A stretch of DNA of 62,565 nucleotides from contig RAYY01000031.1 of NCBI GenBank assembly GCA_003611875.1, forward strand, positions 1-62,565. The letters are read 5' to 3'. Position numbers and translations under genes: made by a program. The notes beneath the pieces were generated by a model, which worked only from the letters and a program-made list of their open reading frames with translations, made no database searches and was not told the origin of the DNA. This document shows positions 16,003-25,121 of the stretch, one piece after another. Source of the stretch: a bacterium D16-56. GTDB taxonomy: Bacteria > Bacillota > Clostridia > Lachnospirales > Lachnospiraceae. Every line of letters starts with the position of its first letter. Position 1 is the stretch's first letter.

Positions 16003-16797
16003 TTACAATCTTCCCACATCTGTGGCAGCCTTACTTAAAATCTGGTCATACATCTTGAGCACCTGGGCAGCACTCTGCAAAGCCCTTTGAGACGTCATCA
16101 TGGAAACCATCTCCTCCACCATATCTACATTGGATTTTTCCACCATCTTCCACATAACAGAAGGAGACTCAACCTCCTGGGGCGCCTGATCGGTGGAAAA
16201 CATCCCATAATCCTCCTTGTGAAGCTGCTCATAGTCCTCAAAATCCACGACCCGCAGAGTCCCCATCTGACGCACCTCTGTAGTAACCTCTCCATCCTCC
16301 GAGCCGCCGCCGCTGGTCTCTACTACACTGATATTGCCTCTGCCGTCCACCGTGAAATTCTCATTATCAATCCGAATCGGCTGTCCGTCTGTACCCTGTA
16401 CCCTTCCCTGTCCGTTCAGAGAAAGATACCCCTCATCATCTACCAAAAAGGAACCATTGCGGGTATAGCGCACCCCTGCCGGCGTGTCAATACAAAAATA
16501 TCCCTTATCTCCCAGGGCAAAATCAAAAATCCCGTCTGTCAAGTCAAAACCGCCCTGCTCATGATTCACATAGGTCCTTTCTGCCGCCCGAATCTTGGAT
16601 GTGGCGGCAAGAGGCTCCGGATCCTCCTTGTAACGCTTTCCCGTACGGTAAAGCACCTCCTCCTGAAATGTGGTGCTGACCATCTTATCCCTCTTATATC
16701 CGGGAGTCTGAATGTTTACCATATTGTTACTGATTACATTTAAATTTCTGCTCTGGGTCAGCATACCGGATGTCAGATTATAAAAACCCTGATACAT
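16003..16797 (-). CDS. flgG: Flagellar rod protein, FlgG-type
   Basis: The second rod paralog has NVISNNMVNIQTPGYKRDK at the N terminus, GDKGYFCIDTPAGVRYTRNGSF in the middle and a C-terminal heptad helix ending MYDQILSKAATDVGRL. These match clostridial FlgG/FlgF proteins that form the distal rod. I choose the ATG at 16797 because AGGAGG lies 8 bases before it; an ATG six bases earlier overlaps that site. The gene is between fliA and the other rod paralog, away from flgB, fliE and flgC. FlgF is the alternative label. Confidence 0.85.
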   Translation of the reverse strand: MYQGFYNLTSGMLTQSRNLNVISNNMVNIQTPGYKRDKMVSTTFQEEVLYRTGKRYKEDPEPLAATSKIRAAERTYVNHEQGGFDLTDGIFDFALGDKGYFCIDTPAGVRYTRNGSFLVDDEGYLSLNGQGRVQGTDGQPIRIDNENFTVDGRGNISVVETSGGGSEDGEVTTEVRQMGTLRVVDFEDYEQLHKEDYGMFSTDQAPQEVESPSVMWKMVEKSNVDMVEEMVSMMTSQRALQSAAQVLKMYDQILSKAATDVGRL

Positions 16798-16868
16798 GAC
16801 CATCTCCTCCTTTCGGCGTATCCCGCCCTGTTTTCCATGCCGCTGTCTGCCATGGCTCCTTCCATTCT

Positions 16869-17642
16869 CTAAGTCATGTAGCTGCTCATATAAGCCTTCA
16901 GCTTTCGTATGGCCGCACTGTGAATCTGGGAAATTCTGGGCTCACTCACATTCAGGATATGAGCAATCTGTCCCATATTCAGCTCCTCTACATAATAAAG
17001 AGAAATCACCATTTTTTCCTTTTCCTTTAAACTATTTACTGCCTCTGCTAAAACCTGGCGGGATTCCTCCTTGAGAAATGCCTTCTCCGGCTGAGAATCC
17101 GGATCTCCGCTGGAAAGCTGTAAAGACTGATGCTCTCCCTCATCGTCCGTAATCATATCCAGGGAAAGCACATTCATCATAACACTCATCCGCTGAAGCT
17201 TCTTAAACTTCTTCACATCCATCCCCATGTATTCCGCCGTCTCCTCATCTGAGGGGGTGTAGCCTAAGCTCCGATCCAAAGCGGACCTGGCCTCATCCAT
17301 AGCCTTCACCTGCTTGCGGAAATCCCTGGGCATCCAGTCATTCTTACGTACCAGATCAATAATCATCCCCCGGATTCTCCGGGAAATAAAGGTCTCAAAC
17401 TTATTATCGCGCTCTGGGTCGTATCTGTCAATACCTTTCATAATTGCAATCACGCCTTCATTAATAATATCCTCCATCTGAAGGGTTCCTGCATAGATAT
17501 TGCGCATCTGCATGGCAATGGTCTTTACGATATAAAGATGGCGAAGGGCAAGAGCCTGTTTCACCTCCAGCTTTCCCTCCTGCCGGTACATCTCCAGCAG
17601 CTCCTCATTGGTTTTATCTTCTAAATTATCTGCCGGCGGCAT
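16869..17642 (-). CDS. fliA: Flagellar sigma factor sigma-28 (FliA/SigD)
   Basis: This sigma-70 family factor directs late flagellar and chemotaxis genes. The 257 residues include region 2 (LRHLYIVKTIAMQMRN, GVIAIMKGIDRYDPERDNKFETF, RRIRGMIIDLVRKNDW) and region 4 with the helix-turn-helix MGQIAHILNVSEPRISQIHSAA. Length and order are those of FliA/WhiG-type factors. It follows flhA by 76 bases with no flhF or flhG between, unlike many Firmicutes. A possible target, a GCCGATAT -10, is seen upstream of the FliD-like gene at 40569-40576. An anti-sigma FlgM is not in the window. Confidence 0.95.
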   Translation of the reverse strand: MPPADNLEDKTNEELLEMYRQEGKLEVKQALALRHLYIVKTIAMQMRNIYAGTLQMEDIINEGVIAIMKGIDRYDPERDNKFETFISRRIRGMIIDLVRKNDWMPRDFRKQVKAMDEARSALDRSLGYTPSDEETAEYMGMDVKKFKKLQRMSVMMNVLSLDMITDDEGEHQSLQLSSGDPDSQPEKAFLKEESRQVLAEAVNSLKEKEKMVISLYYVEELNMGQIAHILNVSEPRISQIHSAAIRKLKAYMSSYMT

Positions 17643-17718
17643 CCTGCCTCACCCCCTTTTCATTCACAGCTCTGCTTTTTCCTTCTGCCGCTTTTTCTGC
17701 TTCCGGGCACATACCGGA

Positions 17719-19863
17719 TCAAGCGCCCTTCCTTCCCGTATTGTCAAGAGTCAGGCTGCCGATTGACTGAATCTGTACATTGTTGGATATCTCATTAAAG
17801 GACAGCACCCGCACATTGGGATAAAACTGATCGATCAGCCGGTAAAAATGCACCCGCATTACCTGAGAAGTCAGGATCACAGGGCTCTGGGAAAATCCGC
17901 TGAATTTTTTAAGCTGAACCGTAACCTGATTAATCAGGCTTTGCAGGATATCCGGACTTAAAGCAAGGTAATATCCCCGCTCTCCCTTGGACAAGCATCC
18001 CACCATAGTCCGCTCCAGCTCCGCATCCAGCGTGATCACCTTCATGCTGCCGTCCTCACAGTACATTCTGGTAATGGTACGCTTTAAGGCAGACCGAATA
18101 TTCTCAATCATGCCGTCCACATCCTTCACCGGAAGCCCTGTGTCGGAAATTGTTTCAATCATGGTTTCCAATATCGTTTCCAGGTCCTTAATGGGCACTC
18201 CCTCTTTCAAAAGGCTGGTCAAAATCTTCTGGAACAGGCTGTAGCTGATCAGATTAGGGAATGCCTCCTCGATCAGCTCCGGAGAAGTCTTCTTGGTGTT
18301 CTCCACCAGGTGCATTACCTCCTGACGGGTAATCAGCTCATGGGCATGCTGCTTTACCACCTCCGATAAGTGAGTCACCAGCACAGACAAGGGATCGATG
18401 ACCGTATAGCCGTAGATCTCCGCCAGCTCCCTGTCCTCCGGGCGTATCCACCGGCTCGGAATCCCATAGGCCGGTTCAATCGTCTCAATACCGTCAATCT
18501 CTTTCTCCGGATTCTCCGGCTCCAAAGCCAGATAATAATCCACCAAAATCTCGCCCTTAGCCACCTCCTCCCCCTTGATCTTGATGCAATACTGATTGGT
18601 ATTCAATCCCGAACTGTCACGCAGACGGATGGATGGAATGACAAATCCCATATCCTGGGCATACTGACGCCGGAAAATAATAATCCGGTTAATCAACCGT
18701 CCTCCCACAGATTCATCCACCAGAGGAATCAGGCTGTAGCCAAACTCCATCTCAATGGCTTCCACGGAAAGCAGGGTATAGACATTGTTCACATCCTTGA
18801 AATATTCCTCCTCGCTGACCGGCTGAGGAGCTTCCTCCAAAGGAGCCGGCTCCAGTCCTTCCGGCTCTGCCCCCGGGGCAGCAATGCCTCCAAAGGCTCC
18901 GACCACGGCAAGTCCCGGCTCCGCCTTGATCCGGCGCGACAGATAAAAGCCGCATCCGATCAGTCCTAAAGAAATGATCATAAGCTGGATCACCGGCATC
19001 CCCGGAATCACGGTCAGCACTCCGATCACAAGTCCGCTGATCATAATCGCCGTAGGCTGTGCCATAAACTGCTTGGAAACATCCTCGTTTAAGCTTCCCT
19101 CTGAGACTGCCCTGGTAACGATCATACCGGTGGCCGTGGAAATCAGAAGAGAGGGAATCTGTCCCACCAAGCCGTCTCCCACCGTAGCGATCGAATAGGT
19201 ACTAAGCACATTGCTGATGCTGTCTCCCGACTGGACAATACCAATAATACTTCCTCCGATCAGGTTGATAGCCGTGGTAATCAGGGACATGATCGAATCA
19301 CCCTTGACAATCTTGGTAGCACCGTCCATGGAGCCATAGAAATCTGCTTCCCTCTGAATCTTCTCACGCCGAAGCTTTGCCTGCTGTTCATTGATCAGAC
19401 CTGAGTTTAAATCTGCGTCAATGGCCATCTGCTTACCGGGCATGGCATCCAAGGTAAATCTTGCCGCAACCTCAGACACACGCTCCGCACCCTTGGTAAT
19501 TACAATAAACTGCATTAACACGATGATCAGAAAAATGATCATACCAACCACTACATTTCCCCGCAGGATAAAATCACCAAAGGACTTGATAATCTGCCCC
19601 GAGGAACCGGAATTGGTCAGAATGTTCCTGGTGGTAGACACATTGATCCCCAGACGGAACAAGGTGGTGATCAAAAGCAGTGACGGAAATATGGAAAACT
19701 CCAGCGGCTCCCGGATCGTCATCGTGGTCACCAGGATCATCATGGAAAGAGACATATTCAGGATAATCGCCACGTCTACCAGCGCCGCAGGAAGCGGAAT
19801 AATCAATAATAGGATTACGGTAAGTACAAACAGCACTACCGAATAACTCAACAACTTTTTCAT
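17719..19863 (-). CDS. flhA: Flagellar export gate protein FlhA
   Basis: FlhA is the large membrane subunit of the flagellar type III export gate; its cytoplasmic domain docks substrates and chaperones. About 714 residues: eight membrane segments in the first ~330 residues, the FHIPEP-family signature around FRLGINVSTTRNIL and MPGKQMAIDADLNSG, then a cytoplasmic domain with PLSVLVTHLSEVVKQHAHELI. I choose the ATG at 19863, which has GGAG six bases upstream, over an ATG four codons earlier. It follows flhB and precedes fliA. Confidence 0.97.
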   Translation of the reverse strand: MKKLLSYSVVLFVLTVILLLIIPLPAALVDVAIILNMSLSMMILVTTMTIREPLEFSIFPSLLLITTLFRLGINVSTTRNILTNSGSSGQIIKSFGDFILRGNVVVGMIIFLIIVLMQFIVITKGAERVSEVAARFTLDAMPGKQMAIDADLNSGLINEQQAKLRREKIQREADFYGSMDGATKIVKGDSIMSLITTAINLIGGSIIGIVQSGDSISNVLSTYSIATVGDGLVGQIPSLLISTATGMIVTRAVSEGSLNEDVSKQFMAQPTAIMISGLVIGVLTVIPGMPVIQLMIISLGLIGCGFYLSRRIKAEPGLAVVGAFGGIAAPGAEPEGLEPAPLEEAPQPVSEEEYFKDVNNVYTLLSVEAIEMEFGYSLIPLVDESVGGRLINRIIIFRRQYAQDMGFVIPSIRLRDSSGLNTNQYCIKIKGEEVAKGEILVDYYLALEPENPEKEIDGIETIEPAYGIPSRWIRPEDRELAEIYGYTVIDPLSVLVTHLSEVVKQHAHELITRQEVMHLVENTKKTSPELIEEAFPNLISYSLFQKILTSLLKEGVPIKDLETILETMIETISDTGLPVKDVDGMIENIRSALKRTITRMYCEDGSMKVITLDAELERTMVGCLSKGERGYYLALSPDILQSLINQVTVQLKKFSGFSQSPVILTSQVMRVHFYRLIDQFYPNVRVLSFNEISNNVQIQSIGSLTLDNTGRKGA

Positions 19864-19968
19864 GAAAAACTCCATCCATCCATATAAAATATGATGCTGT
19901 TACCCATCTGATACCTATTATGGCATATCTGGAACCATGCCGGAACCTGCTTTGGCAAAGCGCCAAAG

Positions 19969-21042
19969 CTACTGAAGCATATCCTCCCTGTGGCTCTCCC
20001 GGTAAATATACACCAGAATCTCAGCCACTGCCCCATAAAATTCTGCCGGGATCTCCCGGTCTACCTCACAGGAATCGTACAGTGCCCGGGCAAGCGGCCG
20101 ATTCTCCATGACAAACACTCCGTTTTCTTCCCCCACCCGCACGATTCGAAGCGCCAGCTCATCCTGGCCCTTTGCAAGAACCACAGGCGCCCCATACTTG
20201 TCAGGGTCATACTTTAATGCCACCGCAAAATGTGTAGGGTTCCTGATGATCACATCCGCCTCGGGAACCTTCTGCATCATACGGCTGAGAGCCATCTGAC
20301 GCTGGATTTTCCGGATTCTTCCCTTGATCTCCGGATTCCCCTCTGTCATCTTATACTCATCCTTCACTTCCTGCTTGGTCATCTTTAAGTTGTTCTCATA
20401 ATCCCACCTCTGATAGAGATAGTCAAAGAACGCTACCACTGCAAAAGCCAGCGCAACCTTCAGCACCAGCTCAAACACCAGCTCCAGCATCCTGGCTGCC
20501 GACGGTAAAAGCCGCATGTCCAGCATCTTGGAAATATCAATCAGATCTGTCTTTAAAAGGTTTACCAAAAGAGCCAGCAAAAGAGTGATCTTAATCAGGT
20601 TTTTTGCCAGATCCACCAGCTTTTTAATGCCGAACATCTTCTTGATCCCGCTGATGGGATTCATCTTACTGAATTTAGGCCGAAGCACCTGAAAGCTTAT
20701 GTTGAAACGTGTCTGGACCCCATGGGAAATGATCCCCAGCGCCATGGATGCCAAAAGCACCGGCATGGCACATTTTATGGCAGCCACTGTCATATATACG
20801 TAAATATTAGGTGAAGAATCAAAAGGGTTCGGATTTCCCACCTGTGAAAAAAAATAAACCATACAGTCCCGTATGGTCTCATACAGGAGCGGAATCATCA
20901 GCTTGAGCATACAAAACACACCAAGCAGCATCACAACGGTAACGGCATCCTTGCTCTGGAAAACATTTCCTTCCTTCCGGGCATCCTTCCGCCGCTTACT
21001 GGTTGGCTTCTCGGTTTTCTCCTGTCCGTTTGACTCCGCCAA
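19969..21042 (-). CDS. flhB: Flagellar export switch protein FlhB
   Basis: FlhB controls substrate switching from hook to filament proteins in the export gate. The conserved autocleavage motif NPTH (in IIRNPTHFAVALKYD) is present, with four membrane segments before it. The N terminus AESNGQEKTEKPTSKRRKDA is typical. The start is probably the TTG at 21042, since the family begins (M)AES/AD...; GTG codons at 21051 and 21048 are alternatives. The 92 bases between flhA and flhB hold no gene. Assignment is firm, with only the start codon uncertain. Confidence 0.96.
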   Translation of the reverse strand: MAESNGQEKTEKPTSKRRKDARKEGNVFQSKDAVTVVMLLGVFCMLKLMIPLLYETIRDCMVYFFSQVGNPNPFDSSPNIYVYMTVAAIKCAMPVLLASMALGIISHGVQTRFNISFQVLRPKFSKMNPISGIKKMFGIKKLVDLAKNLIKITLLLALLVNLLKTDLIDISKMLDMRLLPSAARMLELVFELVLKVALAFAVVAFFDYLYQRWDYENNLKMTKQEVKDEYKMTEGNPEIKGRIRKIQRQMALSRMMQKVPEADVIIRNPTHFAVALKYDPDKYGAPVVLAKGQDELALRIVRVGEENGVFVMENRPLARALYDSCEVDREIPAEFYGAVAEILVYIYRESHREDMLQ

Positions 21043-21099
21043 GCTCACCACTCCCTTCTGTCATTCCAGGCTATGTCTATGAGCATTCTGTATCTTCCG

Positions 21100-21852
21100 T
21101 CACCTCATCAGCATAATCAGCCGCTGCATGTACAAAAACATATCATCCAGCATCACATAGATCCGACTCCCCATAGGACTAAACAAATACACAAGCATCA
21201 TCAGGCCTACCATAATCTTGATCTGGAAATTAACGGCAAACACATTGATTTGGGGAATCATCCTCATCAAGATTCCTACCGCCGCCTCAGTTACCAGCTC
21301 CATAGCCACCAGAGGAAAGGCAAACTGAAAACCTGTGGTAATACTTGTTTTAAAAATTTCCAGCATCAGCTCCGAAAGCTCAGGCCGCAGAACCACCTCG
21401 CCGAAGGGAACCAGCCTGGCCGATGAAAAAAACAAGGCAATCAGCCGCAGGTGGCCGTCTGTGGCAAGAAAGATCAGCGCCATAAACGCATAATAGATAC
21501 CGGAAGTAATGGTCATCTGTGTATTGTACTGCGGGTCATAAACCTGTGCCATGGAAAGTCCCATTACATTATCCATCACTGCAGAAGAAAACCGGATGAT
21601 AGCAAAGGTCAGCTCCATAGAAAATCCCAACGCAAAGCCAACCAGCAGCTCCTTCACCAACATAACCCCATACTCAATCATGCCGGCCGGCTGATGAGAA
21701 AGGGTACCGTCCACCCCCACAAACAGCATCAGAGAAAGGAAGAAAATCAATCCTCCCTTAGCTGCCCTGGGATAGTTCGTCCTGCCGAAGATCGGGTTAA
21801 AAACAATGGCCCCGCTCATCCGCATCACCACCAAGGAGAACAGAATAAACAT
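21100..21852 (-). CDS. fliR: Flagellar export gate protein FliR
   Basis: FliR is an inner-membrane subunit of the FliPQR export-gate core. The 250 residues are almost wholly hydrophobic, with about six segments. Typical blocks are MRMSGAIVFNPIFGRTNYP, ELLVGFALGFSMELTFAIIRFSSAVMD and the C-terminal QINVFAVNFQIKIMVGLM. It follows fliQ by six bases and precedes flhB in the standard fliP-fliQ-fliR-flhB order. Confidence 0.96.
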   Translation of the reverse strand: MFILFSLVVMRMSGAIVFNPIFGRTNYPRAAKGGLIFFLSLMLFVGVDGTLSHQPAGMIEYGVMLVKELLVGFALGFSMELTFAIIRFSSAVMDNVMGLSMAQVYDPQYNTQMTITSGIYYAFMALIFLATDGHLRLIALFFSSARLVPFGEVVLRPELSELMLEIFKTSITTGFQFAFPLVAMELVTEAAVGILMRMIPQINVFAVNFQIKIMVGLMMLVYLFSPMGSRIYVMLDDMFLYMQRLIMLMR

Positions 21853-21858
21853 GAAGCG

Positions 21859-22122
21859 TCAGCCTCCTGCAATCAATGCGACCATCTGCCTGACAAAATC
21901 CTGCAGCATGGCCAATATGGTACTTCCCAAAAATCCCATGATAGCCAGAATAGAAAGAAACTTCGGCACAAAGGTCAGGGTCTGCTCATTGATCTGGGTC
22001 GCTGCCTGAAAAATAGCAATGATTACACCCACCACCAAACTGGTCAGCAGAAACGGCATGGTCAGCCGCACTGCAAGCTGAAACGTCTGATACATAATAT
22101 CCAGAACCTGTAGATCCCCCAT
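21859..22122 (-). CDS. fliQ: Flagellar export gate protein FliQ
   Basis: FliQ is a two-helix membrane subunit of the FliPQR core; its 87 residues match the family length. Two hydrophobic segments flank a loop with the conserved FQAATQINEQTLTFVPK motif. It lies between fliP (23 bases upstream) and fliR (6 bases downstream). Confidence 0.97.
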   Translation of the reverse strand: MGDLQVLDIMYQTFQLAVRLTMPFLLTSLVVGVIIAIFQAATQINEQTLTFVPKFLSILAIMGFLGSTILAMLQDFVRQMVALIAGG

Positions 22123-22145
22123 GGGCCGGTCTCCTTTCTAGGTCT

Positions 22146-22802
22146 CTAACGAAAACTCTGTACAATGCCGGAAAACAAAAGCTCCCAGCCATCCACTGTC
22201 ACAAAAAGCAAAAGCTTAAACGGCATGGAAATCATAGCCGGAGGCAGCATTACCATACCCATGGACATCAGAGTGGTAGATACAATAATATCCACCAGCA
22301 AAAAGGGCAGATAAATTAAAAACCCTGCTGTAAATCCCTTCTTCAGCTCACTGGTCATAAAAGCCGGCACCACCACAGTCAGGGGATAATCCCGAGGCTC
22401 CTCCTGTACTGTTGTCCGAGACAGGCTGATGAAGGTTTCCATGGTACTCACATCCGTATTGCGCAGCATAAACTCCTTCAAAGGAACCACCATCCGCTCA
22501 ATCGCTTCTTCCTGGCTGATCTCCTCATTTACATAAGGCTGATATGCCTCCTCATTGATTCGATTAATAGTCGGACTCATAATATAAAGTGTTAAAAACA
22601 ATGCAATCCCTACCAGAACCATATTAGGCGGAGCCTGCTGGACACCCATAGCGTTCCTGGTAAACGACAAAATGATGATGATTCTGGTAAAAGAGGTCAT
22701 CATAATGACAATGGTAGGAAGCAAAGCCACCAGGGTGGTCAAAAAAATCAATTCCAGGGTAGGGACACTCCCGCCGTTTAACTGTGTCAGAAGGTCATTC
22801 AT
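22146..22802 (-). CDS. fliP: Flagellar export gate protein FliP
   Basis: FliP forms the central pore of the export gate. The 218 residues include TSFTRIIIILSFTRNAMG, GIALFLTLYIMSPT, and the C-terminal GMVMLPPAMISMPFKLLLFV. A cleavable signal peptide, found in many FliP proteins, is not obvious here; the first segment begins near residue 18. The start codon overlaps the end of a 39-codon reading frame that links it to fliO, with AGGAG a few bases upstream. The assignment is firm. Confidence 0.97.
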   Translation of the reverse strand: MNDLLTQLNGGSVPTLELIFLTTLVALLPTIVIMMTSFTRIIIILSFTRNAMGVQQAPPNMVLVGIALFLTLYIMSPTINRINEEAYQPYVNEEISQEEAIERMVVPLKEFMLRNTDVSTMETFISLSRTTVQEEPRDYPLTVVVPAFMTSELKKGFTAGFLIYLPFLLVDIIVSTTLMSMGMVMLPPAMISMPFKLLLFVTVDGWELLFSGIVQSFR

Positions 22803-22914
22803 GGTTCTCCTCTCGCCTCTGCCATAGGCAGCTGTCCGCGGCTTTTCTACCCTGTCTCGCCGCCAGGCTGTCCGCAGCTTCTTTTCGCCTCTCCCTTATC
22901 AGCAGGCTGTTCAT
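22795..22914 (-). CDS. 39-residue micro-ORF filling the fliO-fliP gap
   Basis: An uninterrupted 39-codon frame begins with an ATG that overlaps the fliO stop (ATGA) and has GGGAGG six bases upstream. It ends with a TGA that overlaps the first bases of fliP (ATGAATGA). It therefore exactly bridges the 108-base gap with stop-start coupling on both sides. The peptide is basic and helical, begins MNSLLIRERRKEAADSLAAR, and contains a repeated R-K-(E)-A-A-D-S motif. It may be a true small protein or a device that couples fliP translation to fliO. No family recognised. Confidence 0.45.
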   Translation of the reverse strand: MNSLLIRERRKEAADSLAARQGRKAADSCLWQRREENHE

Positions 22915-23282
22915 GGTTTTCCTCCCATCCTTTCCCGCAACTCTTCCAGGTGTTCCCTTAAAAAATCCGAAAAAGGGAGCCCTGTATTGGCAGGCAGCTT
23001 CGCATTCTCCGGCTCGTCCGCTTTATCAAAAGCTCCTTCCACTTTGGATAAAAGCTGGATTCCCGCCTGACTGACTCCTACCAGATAATGCTCCTCCCCC
23101 ACTTTTAAAAGAAGGATTCTTCTGTCCTGTCCCACCTGAAGCTGTTCCAAAAGCCGGATGTGCCCGGAAGCAGGGGATGTTTTCACTGCCCACTGCTTTC
23201 CCAAAAAACGACTGCACCACCAGGCAAGGACCAATACTGCTCCAACCGTCAGCACAGAACGAAACAAGGTAAGATCTTCCAT
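22911..23282 (-). CDS. fliO: Flagellar biosynthesis protein FliO
   Basis: FliO is a small single-pass membrane protein that helps assemble the FliP ring. The 123 residues have one N-terminal segment (SVLTVGAVLVLAWWCSRFLG) followed by a small beta domain with the family pattern IRLLEQLQVGQDRRILLLKVGEEHYLVGV (shown here as a position from about residue 42 to 70). Its place between fliY and fliP is the standard one. Downstream coupling to the 39-codon frame is described separately. Confidence 0.88.
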   Translation of the reverse strand: MEDLTLFRSVLTVGAVLVLAWWCSRFLGKQWAVKTSPASGHIRLLEQLQVGQDRRILLLKVGEEHYLVGVSQAGIQLLSKVEGAFDKADEPENAKLPANTGLPFSDFLREHLEELRERMGGKP

Positions 23283-23294
23283 GATCCGTCCACC

Positions 23295-24605
23295 CTACAG
23301 GCTTTCCGGATGCAGCTCCCGGGATACGATCTCTGTCACACGGATACCGAAATTATCCTCTACCACAACAATATCGCCTCTTGCAATACACTGGCCATTG
23401 ACAAACAAGTCAACCTGCTCTCCGGCCATCTTGTCTAAAACCACCAGTGTTCCCTGGGTAAACTCCAGAATATCCTTTACCAAACGCTTGGTTCTGCCGA
23501 TCTCCACCGAAATTTCCAACGGAACCTTCATCAGCATCTCCTGGTTGGTCTTGTCTTCCTCTCCGGTACCGTCCTGATCCTGCATCTGCGGAGATGCCAA
23601 CGGGCGGATAATGGAAGAACCTCCGCCGGAAGACGAAGAATGATCCGGTGTCTTTACGTTCTTCATCATCTCCATCATCTGCATCTGTGTCTGCTGCATC
23701 TGATTGAGAAGCTGAAGCATCATGGGGTCTGCCCCTGCAGGCGGATAAGCATAATATGGCTGCTGCGGCATAGCCTGCATGGCCGTCGGGTCCATCTGAG
23801 GCATTGGCTGCGGCATAGGTGCTGGCTGAGCGGCCGGTGTTGGCGCTGATGCGGCCGGTGTTGGCGCTGCCGGAGCGGCTGGCATCGGCTGAGGCGCTGC
23901 CGGTGCTGGCTGAGGCGCTGGCGCTGCCGGAGCGGCCGGCATTGGCTGAGGTGCAGGCTCTGGTGCAGGCGCAGCCGGCGCCGGTACCTCCTCTGCCCCC
24001 GCGTCTCCCAAAGAATCCGCAAAAGGCTCCAAAAGGCGCTTCGCCAGCTTAATGGGCATCAGGTTCATAAACTCACTGTTAAGCTTATTCTCAATCTCCA
24101 GCCGGAAGCGCACAATTACCATGCCGGATTCTTCCGTAAAATACGTATCCTTAAATTCCTCCGGCTCTCCCACCTCAAAGGATTTTGGTGTAGATATATT
24201 TACAATGGTACCCAGAAACTCCGACAAAGCCGTAGCCGAGGATCCCATCATTTGATTCATAACCTCACAGATGGCGCTGATATACAGTTCATCCATCATC
24301 TCAAAGGCATCGGCAGGCGGATCTTCTCCCATCATGGTTCCCACAATGATCCGGATATCTTCCTTCCGGAACATCATTATATTCTTACCGTCCAGCCCTT
24401 CCACGTAGTCGATCACAACACCAATAGCCGGCTCCAGCCTTTTAAATTCAAACTCCTCCCGTGACTGAACCAGCACTACTGGTGTGGTGATATTTACTTT
24501 GGTGCCCAGCATTGTGGAAACGGCCGTCGCCGAAGCACCCAAGCTGATATTCATTATCTCGCCTATGGCGTCCAGTTCCATCTCATTAAAGCTGCTAGCG
24601 CCCAT
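23295..24605 (-). CDS. fliY: Flagellar switch phosphatase FliY
   Basis: FliY combines a CheC-like CheY-P phosphatase with a FliN-like C-ring domain. The N-terminal part (about 1-200) carries two intact E-x-x-N sites (ELDAIGEIMNISLGASATA and YISAICEVMNQMMGSSATA). The C-terminal FliN domain (about 345-436) starts near LEISVEIGRTKRLVKDIL and ends EIVSRELHPESL. Between them lies a long Ala/Pro/Gln/Met-rich linker (about 205-330) of low complexity, longer than usual, made of repeated P-A-A-P-type units. No EIDALL-type N-terminal CheY-binding peptide is evident. It lies between fliO and flgC. Confidence 0.95.
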   Translation of the reverse strand: MGASSFNEMELDAIGEIMNISLGASATAVSTMLGTKVNITTPVVLVQSREEFEFKRLEPAIGVVIDYVEGLDGKNIMMFRKEDIRIIVGTMMGEDPPADAFEMMDELYISAICEVMNQMMGSSATALSEFLGTIVNISTPKSFEVGEPEEFKDTYFTEESGMVIVRFRLEIENKLNSEFMNLMPIKLAKRLLEPFADSLGDAGAEEVPAPAAPAPEPAPQPMPAAPAAPAPQPAPAAPQPMPAAPAAPTPAASAPTPAAQPAPMPQPMPQMDPTAMQAMPQQPYYAYPPAGADPMMLQLLNQMQQTQMQMMEMMKNVKTPDHSSSSGGGSSIIRPLASPQMQDQDGTGEEDKTNQEMLMKVPLEISVEIGRTKRLVKDILEFTQGTLVVLDKMAGEQVDLFVNGQCIARGDIVVVEDNFGIRVTEIVSRELHPESL

Positions 24606-24647
24606 TTCTCAATCTCCTTTTACCCTAATTTTTCATTGCGCTAAACA

Positions 24648-25097
24648 TCATTTACCAATATCCAGCGCCTTCTGCGCCATCAGCTTCATTGCATTCAACG
24701 CCGTAACGTTGGCCTCATAAGACCTGGTGGCAGACATACTGTCCACAGTTTCCTTCAGAAGGTCCACATTGGGCAATGTCACAAAACCGTTCTCATCCGC
24801 ATCCGGATGTCCTGGATTATATACCTGCTTCATCTCCCGGTCGTCCTCAATAATTCCTGCGACCCTTACTCCTGCATTCCTGCCTGCAAAGCCCTTCCCC
24901 ATGGAAGCATTGCGGAGGGCTTCTTTAAAGGATCCTGCCCCAAAGCTTTCAAAGAGCACATCCTTTCTTCGATATGCGCCGCCTCCCTCTGTTCTGGTGG
25001 AATCAATATTGGCAATATTCTCCGCCGCAATATCCATACGGACACGCTGTGCGCTGAGAGCAGACGCACTGATGTCAAAAGAACTCAAAAAAGCCAT
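24648..25097 (-). CDS. flgC: Flagellar basal-body rod protein FlgC (displaced)
   Basis: FlgC builds the proximal rod and is exported early. The 149 residues show the FlgC hallmarks: SSFDISASALSAQRVRMDI and AAENIANIDSTRTEGGGAY, then VYNPGHPDADENGFVTLPNV and the C-terminal helix ATRSYEANVTALNAMKLM. Normally flgC lies between flgB and fliE. Here flgB and fliE are neighbours at 38.2-39.0 kb and flgC is 13 kb away between cheY and fliY. No second flgC is visible, so this appears to be the working copy. Confidence 0.93.
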   Translation of the reverse strand: MAFLSSFDISASALSAQRVRMDIAAENIANIDSTRTEGGGAYRRKDVLFESFGAGSFKEALRNASMGKGFAGRNAGVRVAGIIEDDREMKQVYNPGHPDADENGFVTLPNVDLLKETVDSMSATRSYEANVTALNAMKLMAQKALDIGK

Positions 25098-25121
25098 CTT
25101 TCCTTCCTCCTGCCCGAAAGA

